Shown here: positions 7,642-16,201 of the stretch, one piece after another | Layout: every line of letters begins with the position of its first letter | Numbering within the stretch: the stretch's first letter is position 1 | Source: F22 sp963668535 | GTDB taxonomy: Bacteria; Bacteroidota; Bacteroidia; Bacteroidales; Bacteroidaceae | Reading direction: 5' to 3' | Assembly (NCBI GenBank): GCA_963668535.1 | Contig: OY764867.1 | Span: 806,001 to 870,000 of the forward strand | Length of the DNA stretch: 64,000 bases | Made by a program: the position numbers and the translations under genes | Notes under the pieces: generated by a model | Told to the model about the DNA's origin: nothing | Databases searched by the model: none | The model's input: the letters and a program-made list of their open reading frames with translations, nothing else

Positions 7642-8253
7642 ATGAACCAGAAACGTATCAGTCTCACCCAACATGCCATGCATTATGGCACCAGCATGGG
7701 TATATTTTGGATTATCAGCTTTGCTATTTTTGTAGCTGCTTGTTATACTCCTTCTTTATTTACTTTATTTGTTATCACATTATTGTGTGTACCCGTATTG
7801 GCTTGGTGGATGGCACGCGATTTTAGAGATAAAACAATGGGTGGATATATTCACTGGATACATGCCTGGAGCTTTACAACATTTATTTTCTTATTTGCAG
7901 GTCTACTAGCGGGTGTGGCGCACTATATCTTTTTTGCCTTTATCGATCATGGCATGATTATGGAGCATGGACTAGCCTACTACACAGCTGCCTTACAAGA
8001 TGTGCAACAAGGTACAGGGCATTTCGGCTCTACTTTTGCTGCTCCAGAAGTTGCTGATCAAAAAGAGCAGGTCATCGCCATGTTAAAGCAAGTCATTGAT
8101 ATGTTGAAAAAATTACAAGACATTAATGCAATCAATCTTGCAGTCAATATTTTCACAAGCAATATCTTCTATGGTAGTATCATCAGTCTTGTGATTGCTC
8201 TGATTGTACAAAGAAAACCGAAGAACTGGCAAACTCAAACTCCTTTTAAGTAG
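7642..8253 (+). CDS. DUF4199 family membrane protein
   Basis: This 203-residue protein has four predicted membrane helices (about residues 18-36, 38-56, 72-98 and 168-186). The third and fourth are separated by a long loop with an amphipathic stretch. It matches DUF4199, a Bacteroidetes family of unknown function that is commonly found next to a GT2 glycosyltransferase, as here (6 bases before the next gene). A role in moving or anchoring the lipid-linked sugar made by the glycosyltransferase is a guess from context only. Confidence 0.85.
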   Translation: MNQKRISLTQHAMHYGTSMGIFWIISFAIFVAACYTPSLFTLFVITLLCVPVLAWWMARDFRDKTMGGYIHWIHAWSFTTFIFLFAGLLAGVAHYIFFAFIDHGMIMEHGLAYYTAALQDVQQGTGHFGSTFAAPEVADQKEQVIAMLKQVIDMLKKLQDINAINLAVNIFTSNIFYGSIISLVIALIVQRKPKNWQTQTPFK

Positions 8254-8259
8254 AAAGCA

Positions 8260-9234
8260 ATGACTGCAAAAGAAATATATCCTATCGAGGTTTCCATAGT
8301 AGTTCCTCTACTCAATGAGGAGGAGTCAATCAAAGAATTGCAAGCATGGGTAGATCGTGTGATGGGTGCAAATGAATTGACTTATGAGACACTCTTTATC
8401 GACGACGGCAGTCGTGATGATTCTTGGAGCGTTATCGAAAGTCTACAACAAGCATATCCACAAGTACATGGCATTAAGTTTCGTCGTAACTATGGCAAGT
8501 CTGCGGCCCTACATTGTGGATTTGGAGCGGCACAAGGACGCGTAGTCATTACGATGGATGCAGACCTGCAAGACAGTCCCGACGAAATTCCCCATCTCTA
8601 TAAAATGATTACCGAAGAGAAGTTCGACTTAGTATCTGGTTGGAAAAAGAAACGCTATGATCCACTCAATAAAACAATCCCCACAAAGTTGTTCAACGCA
8701 ACTGCTCGTTGGGTGAGTGGCATACATAATCTACATGATTTCAACTGCGGATTGAAGGCTTACCGCCATGAGGTGGTCAAAGACATTGAGGTGTATGCAG
8801 AAATGCACCGATATATCCCCTACTTGGCCAAAGCGGCAGGATATGAACGTATCGGGGAACATATCGTGCAACATCAGGCACGTAAATACGGCACCACTAA
8901 ATTTGGATTGAGTCGTTTCTTTAATGGCTACTTGGACTTACTTTCGTTATGGTTCACCACCAAATTTGGCAAGAAACCTATGCACATCTTTGGACTATTG
9001 GGTTCACTCATGTTTTTTGTGGGTCTAGTATCATTGGTCGTTGTCGGTGCAAGCAAGCTGTACAACATGACCCATGGATTGCCTTATAGACTTGTTACAG
9101 AATCGCCCTATTTCTATATCGCACTCACAGCGATGATTCTGGGTACACAGCTCTTTTTGGCTGGGTTCTTGGGCGAACTGATTACCCGCAGTGCATCAGA
9201 CAGAAATGTATATAACATCGAAAAGAAAATATAA
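8260..9234 (+). CDS. GT2 polyprenyl-phosphate glycosyltransferase, GtrB/DPM1-like
   Basis: This 324-residue membrane glycosyltransferase has the GT-A nucleotide-binding start VSIVVPLLNEEESI, then DDGSRDDSW, and the metal-binding DxD at D100-D102 (MDADLQDSPDE). Two C-terminal membrane helices lie at about 242-264 and 284-307. Such enzymes transfer a sugar from a nucleotide donor to undecaprenyl phosphate on the cytoplasmic face. The sugar cannot be read from the sequence. Its stop overlaps the next start by one base (TAATG), so it is coupled to the DUF6452 gene. Confidence 0.92.
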   Translation: MTAKEIYPIEVSIVVPLLNEEESIKELQAWVDRVMGANELTYETLFIDDGSRDDSWSVIESLQQAYPQVHGIKFRRNYGKSAALHCGFGAAQGRVVITMDADLQDSPDEIPHLYKMITEEKFDLVSGWKKKRYDPLNKTIPTKLFNATARWVSGIHNLHDFNCGLKAYRHEVVKDIEVYAEMHRYIPYLAKAAGYERIGEHIVQHQARKYGTTKFGLSRFFNGYLDLLSLWFTTKFGKKPMHIFGLLGSLMFFVGLVSLVVVGASKLYNMTHGLPYRLVTESPYFYIALTAMILGTQLFLAGFLGELITRSASDRNVYNIEKKI

Positions 9235-9722
9235 TGAAGAAACTTTGGTTTTTATGGACTCCTCTCGCTTGTGTCTTCTGTGGCATGCTTGGACTAGTCA
9301 TTCAGAGTTGCAATGAAGAAACGTGTCTTCGCAATGACCGTGGATATATAGGAATCAGTTGCCATAATAATGACGGGGGCACAGACGTTGCTCTTAACGA
9401 ATTGACCGTAACAGCCTTCGATACTGATTCGATATTAATCAACCAAGAAAGCAGTGTAAGCAGCTTGTCGCTCCCAGTTGATGAAACAAGAGACAGCACC
9501 GTCTATGTATTTAAGTATACCTCTACAGATGCCATAATCAGTTACGACACTCTGAGTATATATTATACGCGTACTCCCGTGTATATCAGCATGGAGTGTG
9601 GAAAAGCGATCTATTGCAACATTGAAGACGTGAAGTACACAGCACATCAACTGGCTAGAGTAGAGATTGTCAACAAATTAATTAAAGAAACCGATGCACA
9701 AAATATCAAACTCTATTACTAA
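9234..9722 (+). CDS. DUF6452 family lipoprotein
   Basis: This 162-residue protein has a signal peptide that ends in a lipobox-like IQSC (cysteine near residue 26), so it is probably lipidated and placed in the outer membrane. The mature part is beta-rich, with four further cysteines (CLRN, SCHN, ECGK, YCNI) that could form two disulfides in the periplasm. It matches DUF6452, a Bacteroidetes family usually paired with DUF6048 as here. Function unknown. It overlaps the previous gene by one base and the next by 29 bases. Confidence 0.82.
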   Translation: MKKLWFLWTPLACVFCGMLGLVIQSCNEETCLRNDRGYIGISCHNNDGGTDVALNELTVTAFDTDSILINQESSVSSLSLPVDETRDSTVYVFKYTSTDAIISYDTLSIYYTRTPVYISMECGKAIYCNIEDVKYTAHQLARVEIVNKLIKETDAQNIKLYY

Positions 9723-10461
9723 AGTTTTTTGGGTAGTCGTACTATTGTTATTCACAGGATTAGCCGCTTATGCGCAAAATCCTCAAAATAAGCCCAAAGG
9801 ATTATCGCCCAATCGCCAGCGTCCTCTCCCACAAGGCGAAAAACACTTTATGGAGAAAAAGGATTCCCTGACGACATGGCAAAAATGGACTAAATATGAA
9901 GGTGCAGAAGTCACTTTTGATATCTACAGTCCTATGAGCCACTATTTTGGTCGTAATTATATGAACACGCAAGTGGGCCTTAAAGTTAACCTCAACTACC
10001 GTTTATATCCTGTTGTCGAATTGGGTATGGGTATGTGTGATGATTCAGAAGAAGGGCTACATTACAAAATAGATCGTTCACCTTATATCCGCATTGGGGC
10101 CGACTATAACTTACACTGGAAGAAACGCCATGACAGCCACTTGTTTATTGGGGCACGATATGGTTTTTCTAGTTTCAGTTATGATGTATGGAGTGCTCCT
10201 TTTACAGATCCTATCTGGAATGGAGAAGTCCCTTTTAGCTACAAGGATATTAAAGCAACTGCACATTGGGCAGAATTTCTAATTGGTGTACAAGCACGCA
10301 TCGTAGGCCCTATTCTTATGGGATGGGATTTCCGTTATCGCTTACCATTGAGTATATCGGAAGATAAGCATGCCACACCGTATATTATCCCAGGCATGGG
10401 AGAAAACAAAAGCAATAACTTTGGTTTTACCTACAATATTATTTATACATTACCATTCTAA
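9694..10461 (+). CDS. DUF6048 family outer-membrane protein
   Basis: This 255-residue protein has a signal peptide (residues 1-27, ending AAYAQ). Alternating hydrophobic/polar strands with many aromatic residues follow (GMGMCDDSEEG, IGARYGFSSFSYDVW, MGWDFRYRLPLS), as in a small outer-membrane beta-barrel. It matches DUF6048, which commonly follows DUF6452. The 29-base overlap with that gene suggests the two products work together. Function unknown. The start is supported by the clean signal peptide. Confidence 0.82.
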   Translation: MHKISNSITKVFWVVVLLLFTGLAAYAQNPQNKPKGLSPNRQRPLPQGEKHFMEKKDSLTTWQKWTKYEGAEVTFDIYSPMSHYFGRNYMNTQVGLKVNLNYRLYPVVELGMGMCDDSEEGLHYKIDRSPYIRIGADYNLHWKKRHDSHLFIGARYGFSSFSYDVWSAPFTDPIWNGEVPFSYKDIKATAHWAEFLIGVQARIVGPILMGWDFRYRLPLSISEDKHATPYIIPGMGENKSNNFGFTYNIIYTLPF

Positions 10462-10472
10462 TCAATAAAAAG

Positions 10473-11507
10473 ATGAAACAGGAACAGAAAAAAATCCTAC
10501 GCTATTCTTTATGGCTTATTGTACTTGTAATAGGTGCAATATATGTGGTTCATACACACAGTATTAAAGCGCCATCAAGTTATCACCACAATGAGGGGAT
10601 GATATTTGGAACTTTCTACCACATCACTTATCAATATACGGAAGATTTACATCAAGGGATTAGAAACGAGATGAAACGCGTGGACAATTCATTGTCTCCG
10701 TTCAACAAACAATCGGTTATCACACATATCAATAATAACGATTCGGTAACTCTCGATTCTTTATTTTTAAAAGTGTTTCATCGCGCCCAAACGATTTCTG
10801 CAGCTACCGATGGAGCCTTTGATATTACAGTAGCTCCTTTGGTCAACACATGGGGATTTGGATTTAAGTCTGGCAAAGACTTAACAGCCACTCAGATAGA
10901 CAGCCTGCTTCAATACGTGGGGTACCAAAAAATACATCTAACTGCTGATAACCGCATTGAAAAAGCAGATCCTGATATGATGCTAGACTGCTCGGCGATA
11001 GCCAAAGGATATGCTTGTGACGTTGTGGGTGATTACCTACGCCGACAAGGAGTGAAAAACTTCATGGTCGAAATTGGGGGCGAAGTGACTCTTAGCGGAG
11101 AACGTCCCAATTCGGGCAATTGGCGTATAGGGGTGGACAAACCTATTGACGATAGCTTACAAGTCAAAAACGAGTTGGAGTTGATACTACAATTATCAAA
11201 CTGTGGGATGGCTACATCGGGCAATTATCGTAACTTCTATTATAAAAATGGGAAGAAATACGCTCACACAATAGATCCCCGCACTGGATATCCTGTACAG
11301 CACAGTGTCTTGTCGGCCACTGTCGTTGCGCCAGATTGTTTAACAGCCGATGCAACAGCTACGGCCTTTATGGTGATGGGATTGGAAAAAGCTAAGGAGT
11401 ATATCACTAAGCATCCTGAGATCAAAGCGTGCTTAATCTATGCCGATGGGGATAGTAATAATCAGCTGTATATCTCTCCTACATTAAAGAGCGCTGTCGT
11501 TAAGTAA
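10473..11507 (+). CDS. apbE: FAD:protein FMN transferase (ApbE family)
   Basis: This 344-residue protein is anchored by an N-terminal membrane helix (about 10-28) rather than a lipobox. The ApbE domain shows GTFYHITY, FDITVAPLVNTWGF, the SAIAKGYACDVV segment, VEIGGEV, the HTIDPRTGYPV signature and DATATAFMVMG with the metal-binding aspartate. ApbE attaches FMN to threonine residues of periplasm-facing subunits, for example in the Na+-translocating NADH:quinone reductase or Rnf complex. Neither target is in the window. It is the last gene of the operon and is followed by a strong terminator. Confidence 0.93.
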   Translation: MKQEQKKILRYSLWLIVLVIGAIYVVHTHSIKAPSSYHHNEGMIFGTFYHITYQYTEDLHQGIRNEMKRVDNSLSPFNKQSVITHINNNDSVTLDSLFLKVFHRAQTISAATDGAFDITVAPLVNTWGFGFKSGKDLTATQIDSLLQYVGYQKIHLTADNRIEKADPDMMLDCSAIAKGYACDVVGDYLRRQGVKNFMVEIGGEVTLSGERPNSGNWRIGVDKPIDDSLQVKNELELILQLSNCGMATSGNYRNFYYKNGKKYAHTIDPRTGYPVQHSVLSATVVAPDCLTADATATAFMVMGLEKAKEYITKHPEIKACLIYADGDSNNQLYISPTLKSAVVK

Positions 11508-11672
11508 ACAAAGGACTTATTAAGGTAGGACATAGCCCTCACAATTTAAGGACAAGAAGTATAAGTGTACACTTCCGCTTCACCAAGCAAATATTTTACT
11601 TTCGAAAGATCCAACTTATACCCATGCCCAAACAGATACGAAACAAGAACAAAATCCATGAAGAATAAATAG

Positions 11673-11711
11673 AAAATCGGCCTTAGGATGAAGTATCCTA
11701 AGGCCGATTTT
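11673..11711. terminator. Bidirectional terminator between apbE and the DoxX gene
   Basis: A 16-bp perfect stem (11673-11688 with 11696-11711) with a 7-base loop, A-rich on the left and T-rich on the right. The 165 bases between apbE and this hairpin contain a 12-bp palindrome (11563-11574) but no gene. Confidence 0.85.
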
Positions 11712-11724
11712 TAATCATTATATG

Positions 11725-12153
11725 TTAGTCAAACAATGAATTTCGAGACAAGCTGTACTGGCCACCTCCTGTAAAGACCAAAGCAAGAGCACCAAAGAAA
11801 TATAGCCCTAACAATTCAACCGCCCATCCTCCAGTTTCATTGAGCGAAATAAATTGATGACTATGTACTAGCCATGCAGCGGCGAAACAATTAAAGGCAA
11901 AAATGGCTGATGCCACACGGGTTCTAAATCCGATAATGATGGCTATAGGAGCTAAGACTTCTCCAACAACTACACCATAAGCCAAAAATTCAGGGAAGCC
12001 TTCTTTAAACAAGATTTCTTTTATAAAACCTAATCCTCCCATAAGCTTAGCAACTCCATGAAGCAGCATCATTATACCCAGAGGAACACGAAGGAGCAAT
12101 AACCCTAAATCGACATTTCTATCTAAGATATTCCCATTTTTTATTTTTTCCAT
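11725..12153 (-). CDS. DoxX family membrane protein
   Basis: This 142-residue integral membrane protein has four predicted helices (about residues 15-35, 55-78, 82-99 and 108-130). The DoxX pattern is present: LRVPLGIMMLLHGVAKL at the first helix and a Gly-rich end (VFTGGGQYSLS). DoxX-type proteins occur in quinone-linked or sulfur-related redox settings; the substrate here is unknown. I start at the ATG at 12153; a TTG 18 bases upstream is in frame. A weak promoter may lie at 12189-12219 (minus strand TTTA, 19 bases, TATATTTG). Confidence 0.88.
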   Translation of the reverse strand: MEKIKNGNILDRNVDLGLLLLRVPLGIMMLLHGVAKLMGGLGFIKEILFKEGFPEFLAYGVVVGEVLAPIAIIIGFRTRVASAIFAFNCFAAAWLVHSHQFISLNETGGWAVELLGLYFFGALALVFTGGGQYSLSRNSLFD

Positions 12154-12323
12154 AACGTTTTCATTTTTCAATTAGTAGTTTAATATATCAAATATATAGT
12201 GAAGACTATATGGCGTAAATATAGGTAGTTTATACGAATATTCAAAACTTATCAAATACAAAGTGAGTTGGATATAGTAGATGTATTCATAATGGTATCA
12301 ACTCCACTGAGTGGTACATTATG

Positions 12324-12395
12324 TAGCCCCGAGGGGAATCAAACCCCTATCTACGGTACCGGAAACCGCTATTCTATTCGTTGAACTACAGGGCC
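12324..12395 (-). tRNA. tRNA-Arg (anticodon CCG)
   Basis: The gene is a full 72-base cloverleaf: acceptor GGCCCTG with CGGGGCT (G1:U72 and U6:G67 wobbles), D stem GTTC/GAAT, anticodon stem GCGGT/ACCGT around loop TTCCGGT (anticodon CCG), and T stem AGGGG/CCCCT. CCA is not encoded. The D loop has G18-A19 instead of G18-G19 and the T loop has T56 instead of C56, so the conserved G19:C56 tertiary pair appears swapped for A19:U56. It shares a promoter with tRNA-Gln 68 bases upstream. Confidence 0.93.
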
Positions 12396-12463
12396 ATTGT
12401 GAGTAAGATCAGCCATATAAAACAAAAGTCTCAACAACTGGCGTTATCGAGACTCGCATTGGG

Positions 12464-12534
12464 TTGGGCTACAAGGATTCGAACCTTGAATGACAGGCCC
12501 AGAATCTGTAGTGTTACCATTACACCATAGCCCA
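12464..12534 (-). tRNA. tRNA-Gln (anticodon CTG)
   Basis: The gene is a 71-base cloverleaf: acceptor TGGGCTA/TAGCCCA, D stem GTGT/ACAC with G18-G19, anticodon loop TTCTGGG (CTG) and T arm CAAGG-TTCGAAT-CCTTG. The last pair of the anticodon stem (A31 with C39) is a mismatch. CCA is not encoded. First gene of a two-tRNA transcript. Confidence 0.93.
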
Positions 12535-12563
12535 TACATGGCATCTTTTCTCTAATGCGTGTG

Positions 12564-12595
12564 CAAAGATAAGCAGTTTTAAAATACAACCCAAA
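12564..12595 (-). promoter_or_regulatory. Promoter for tRNA-Gln/tRNA-Arg
   Basis: Minus strand TTTG, 20 bases, TATCTTTG, an exact consensus. Transcription would begin about 20 bases before the mature tRNA-Gln end. Confidence 0.88.
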
Positions 12596-12705
12596 TATTT
12601 TATTCGTTTTTTCTAAAAAATATATTTACACTTTTCTTTGAAACAATTCCATATTAACTGGTCCTATTTAAGACTTGAATATGGCGAAAGATACAAATAT
12701 TCTGC

Positions 12706-12713
12706 TATCTTTG
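12706..12713 (+). promoter_or_regulatory. -7 box for the rsfS-ftsH operon
   Basis: TATCTTTG on the plus strand, about 90 bases before the rsfS start. No clear TTTG sits 19-22 bases upstream. Confidence 0.6.
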
Positions 12714-12802
12714 CATCATAATTGTCCTTTCATTAAAGTGCCATTGACTTTGGCATGACTTTAGCTATTTATCAGGGACAATATATCATTCAAACTTTAA
12801 AT

Positions 12803-13156
12803 ATGAAGCATAAATTAGTAGATAGTATTATAACTGGAATTCAAGAAAAAAAAGGACAAGGTATTGTTGTATGTGATTTAACAAAAATAGAGGACACTAT
12901 TTGCCAATTTTTCGTCGTATGCGAAGGCAATTCTCCCAATCAACTACGCGCCCTTGTAGACAGCATCAAAGAAGAAGGACGAAAAGCTATGGATGAAAGT
13001 CCCATAGCAGTTCAAGGTTTAGAAAATTGTGAATGGGTAGCAATGGATTACGGAGATGTCATGGTACATCTTTTTTTGCCCGAAGCAAGAGACCACTATC
13101 AATTAGAAACGATGTGGGCAGATGCAGTCATAAGCGACATCGAAACCATAGATTAA
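12803..13156 (+). CDS. rsfS: Ribosome silencing factor RsfS
   Basis: This 117-residue protein binds ribosomal protein L14 (uL14) on the 50S subunit and blocks joining with 30S when nutrients run low. The family signature is clear: VVCDLTKIEDTICQFFVVCEGN at the front and ENCEWVAMDYGDVMVHLF followed by ARDHYQLE near the end. I place the start at the ATG at 12803 (MKHKLVDS), which fits the family length. An in-frame ATG at 12755 would add 16 residues with no family match. It is the first gene of the operon with ftsH, 23 bases away. Confidence 0.95.
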   Translation: MKHKLVDSIITGIQEKKGQGIVVCDLTKIEDTICQFFVVCEGNSPNQLRALVDSIKEEGRKAMDESPIAVQGLENCEWVAMDYGDVMVHLFLPEARDHYQLETMWADAVISDIETID

Positions 13157-13179
13157 AGTAGCAATTAAAACGAACAAAA

Positions 13180-15246
13180 ATGGCAAGTAATAATCCATTT
13201 GGCAACCAAGAGAACACCCCTGGTGGCCGCAAAACACCAACTGGACCTAATAAGGTGCCCAAATTTAGCTTAAGCTGGATGTATATTGCAATAGCTGTAG
13301 CTGCATTAGCACTTTTCCTTTTCAATGGACAAGAAGGGGTTACCAAACGTGTGGGATACAGTGAATTTAAAGAATATATCAATAAGGGATACATCAAAGA
13401 CGTAACAGGATATGATGATAATACCGTACAAGCAGAAATAAAGACAGAATATATCCCAGAAGTGTTCGAAACCAAAAAGCACCAAGGAAAAGCATATATA
13501 CTCACAGAAGCCCCATCACGCGAGATGCTGGCTCAATACTTAGATGATGCCCAAAAACGTGAAGTCTTTACTGGAAGTGTTGACTACGACAAACGACAAG
13601 ATTATTGGGGACCACTCATGAGTATCGCGTTCCCTATCCTACTGATTGTGTTAATGACATGGTTTATGATGCGTCGTATGGGAGGTAGTTCTAGCGGTGG
13701 AGGTGTCGGTGGTGGCATTTTCAACGTGGGCAAATCAAAAGCCAAACTATTTGATAAAAACACTCAAGTCAATATTACCTTTAAGGATGTGGCTGGACTA
13801 GCCGAAGCGAAACAAGAGGTTGAAGAAATCGTTGAGTTCTTAAAGGCCCCTCAAAAATACACCAATCTAGGTGGTAAGATTCCAAAAGGTGCTCTCCTTG
13901 TAGGCCCTCCTGGAACGGGTAAAACTCTTTTGGCAAAGGCTGTCGCTGGAGAAGCAAATGTACCTTTCTTCTCATTGTCGGGTAGTGATTTTGTGGAAAT
14001 GTTTGTGGGTGTGGGTGCTTCACGTGTACGTGACTTATTCAAGCAAGCACAAGAAAAAGCACCTTGTATCATCTTCATTGATGAGATTGATGCAGTAGGT
14101 CGTGAACGTGGTAAAAACAACATGACTAACGGAAACGATGAACGCGAGAATACTCTAAATCAACTGCTCACAGAGATGGACGGTTTTGGCAATAATAGTG
14201 GTATCATCATCCTTGCTGCAACCAACCGAGTAGAAATCTTAGACAAGGCCTTGCTACGTGCTGGACGTTTCGACCGTCAAATCCATGTGGATCTTCCAGA
14301 TTTGAACGAACGTAAAGAGGTCTTTGCTGTTCATCTTAAGCCACTCAAACTAGCTGAGGAAGTGGATACAGAATTATTATGTAGACAAACGCCAGGTTTC
14401 TCTGGAGCAGATATCGCTAATGTTTGTAACGAAGCTGCACTAATTGCTGCACGACACAACAAGAGTTTGGTGGACATGCAAGATTTTCACGATGCCATAG
14501 ACCGTATTGTGGGTGGACTTGAAAAGAAAACTAAGATTACAACTGAATCTGAAAGACATTCTATCGCAATTCATGAGTCGGGACATGCTTCACTATCTTG
14601 GGTATTGGAACATGCCAATCCGTTGATAAAAGTAACGATCGTACCTCGTGGACAGGCTCTAGGTGCTGCATGGTATCTTCCTGAGGAAAGACAAATCACG
14701 ACTAAAGAACAAATGCTTGATCAGATGTGTGCTACGCTAGGTGGGCGTGCAGCTGAAGAAGTATTCTTGGGACGCATTTCATCAGGTGCCATGAATGACT
14801 TGGAACGTGTGACTCAACAAGCCTATGGTATGGTAGCTTACTTGGGGATGAGTGAATCACTACCTAATATTAGTTATTATAACAACAATCCAACCAGCTT
14901 TACTAAACCATATAGTGAAAAGACTGCTGAATCTATCGACAAAGAGGTGCAACGTATTATTGATGAACAATACCAACGTGCCAAAGACTTGCTTACAAAA
15001 TACAAAGATAAGCATCATGCTTTGGCTCAATTGCTCATAGATAAAGAAGTGATCCTTGCGGCTGATGTTGAAAATATCTTCGGTAAACGTCCTTGGAAAT
15101 CACGCTCGGAAGAGATTCTACAGCAGGAAGCAAAGAAAAAAGCAGATGAATTGAAGAAAGCTACTGCATCTGCAACTACTGCATCGGAAGATGTCATGCC
15201 AGCAGCTCCAACTGAAGCGAATGCGTCTTCGGATCCTAAAGAATAA
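13180..15246 (+). CDS. ftsH: ATP-dependent zinc metalloprotease FtsH
   Basis: This 688-residue membrane protease degrades misfolded and regulatory membrane proteins. Two membrane helices (about 31-49 and 146-165) flank a periplasmic domain. The AAA domain has Walker A GPPGTGKT (242-249), Walker B FIDEIDA (about 299-305) and the second-region-of-homology arginines (GRFDRQ). The zinc site is HESGH at 465-469, a conservative variant of the more usual HEAGH. A Ser/Ala/Glu-rich tail ends the protein. It is cotranscribed with rsfS and cdsA. Confidence 0.97.
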   Translation: MASNNPFGNQENTPGGRKTPTGPNKVPKFSLSWMYIAIAVAALALFLFNGQEGVTKRVGYSEFKEYINKGYIKDVTGYDDNTVQAEIKTEYIPEVFETKKHQGKAYILTEAPSREMLAQYLDDAQKREVFTGSVDYDKRQDYWGPLMSIAFPILLIVLMTWFMMRRMGGSSSGGGVGGGIFNVGKSKAKLFDKNTQVNITFKDVAGLAEAKQEVEEIVEFLKAPQKYTNLGGKIPKGALLVGPPGTGKTLLAKAVAGEANVPFFSLSGSDFVEMFVGVGASRVRDLFKQAQEKAPCIIFIDEIDAVGRERGKNNMTNGNDERENTLNQLLTEMDGFGNNSGIIILAATNRVEILDKALLRAGRFDRQIHVDLPDLNERKEVFAVHLKPLKLAEEVDTELLCRQTPGFSGADIANVCNEAALIAARHNKSLVDMQDFHDAIDRIVGGLEKKTKITTESERHSIAIHESGHASLSWVLEHANPLIKVTIVPRGQALGAAWYLPEERQITTKEQMLDQMCATLGGRAAEEVFLGRISSGAMNDLERVTQQAYGMVAYLGMSESLPNISYYNNNPTSFTKPYSEKTAESIDKEVQRIIDEQYQRAKDLLTKYKDKHHALAQLLIDKEVILAADVENIFGKRPWKSRSEEILQQEAKKKADELKKATASATTASEDVMPAAPTEANASSDPKE

Positions 15247-15267
15247 TACTGCCTAAAAAGAACAAGA

Positions 15268-16167
15268 TTGAAAAACATTATTCAAAGAGCCATCACTGGA
15301 GGCTTATTTGTTGCCTTTATCATCATAGGGTCATTGTGGAACGAAAACAGTTTTGCATTTGTTTTTGCTCTACTATGTGGATTGACTATACGTGAACTTG
15401 CTCAGTTGGTAAACCAACAAAAACGTGTAAATATACCTGTCAACACCCTTACATTTTGGGGAATATATCTTTTCTTAGCTGTGCATTTTTATATGCGTGG
15501 AATCAGTTGGGATGAAGATGATAGAAGTGTTGTTTTGTATTTCATCCCTTATGCAGGATTTCTAATGTATGTACTGCTTCGTGAATTGTACAAAAAACAA
15601 GAGAATCCTATACATAACTGGGCCTATAATATACTCACACAATTTATGGTAGCATTACCATTTTCTTTGTTGAATGTATTGGCTTACTACAAGGGAGAAA
15701 CAGGAGGATTTGCACCATACTATCCAGAAGTTGCACTGGCTGTATTTGTCTTCATATGGATCAATGATACTGGTGCATTTTGCATAGGTTCACTGATTGG
15801 TAAACATCCATTGTTTCCTCGTGTGAGTCCCAAAAAGTCTTGGGAAGGTGCTTTCGGTGGAGGATTGCTAACAATCCTTGCTGCATATGTATTTTACTCA
15901 GTGTCTGATATTCAGGAACCACTATGGAGATGGATTGGACTAGCGATAGTCGTGGTACCTGCCTCTATCTACGGAGATCTGAACGAATCATTATTGAAAC
16001 GTCACTTGGGGATCAAGGATTCTGGCAACACACTTCCTGGTCATGGAGGGCTAATGGACAGAATGGATAGTGCGTTACTAGCGATACCTGCAGCTGCATT
16101 ATACATGTTTGTCACTTCACCAGAAGTCTTGGTATTGATTAAAGAAGTCATTAAACATGTAATTTAA
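15268..16167 (+). CDS. cdsA: Phosphatidate cytidylyltransferase CdsA
   Basis: This 299-residue membrane enzyme makes CDP-diacylglycerol from CTP and phosphatidic acid, the branch point of phospholipid synthesis. Seven to eight membrane helices are visible. The family signature near the C-terminus (SLLKRHLGIKDSGN, PGHGGLMDRMDS) is intact, and SPKKSWEG marks the conserved loop. The start is probably a TTG at 15268: it gives the usual amphipathic start KNIIQRAITGG, and the next in-frame ATG lies far inside the gene. It sits 21 bases after ftsH. Confidence 0.95.
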   Translation: MKNIIQRAITGGLFVAFIIIGSLWNENSFAFVFALLCGLTIRELAQLVNQQKRVNIPVNTLTFWGIYLFLAVHFYMRGISWDEDDRSVVLYFIPYAGFLMYVLLRELYKKQENPIHNWAYNILTQFMVALPFSLLNVLAYYKGETGGFAPYYPEVALAVFVFIWINDTGAFCIGSLIGKHPLFPRVSPKKSWEGAFGGGLLTILAAYVFYSVSDIQEPLWRWIGLAIVVVPASIYGDLNESLLKRHLGIKDSGNTLPGHGGLMDRMDSALLAIPAAALYMFVTSPEVLVLIKEVIKHVI

Positions 16168-16201
16168 AACAATGAATTTGTTTGTACAAACAATATAAAC
16201 C

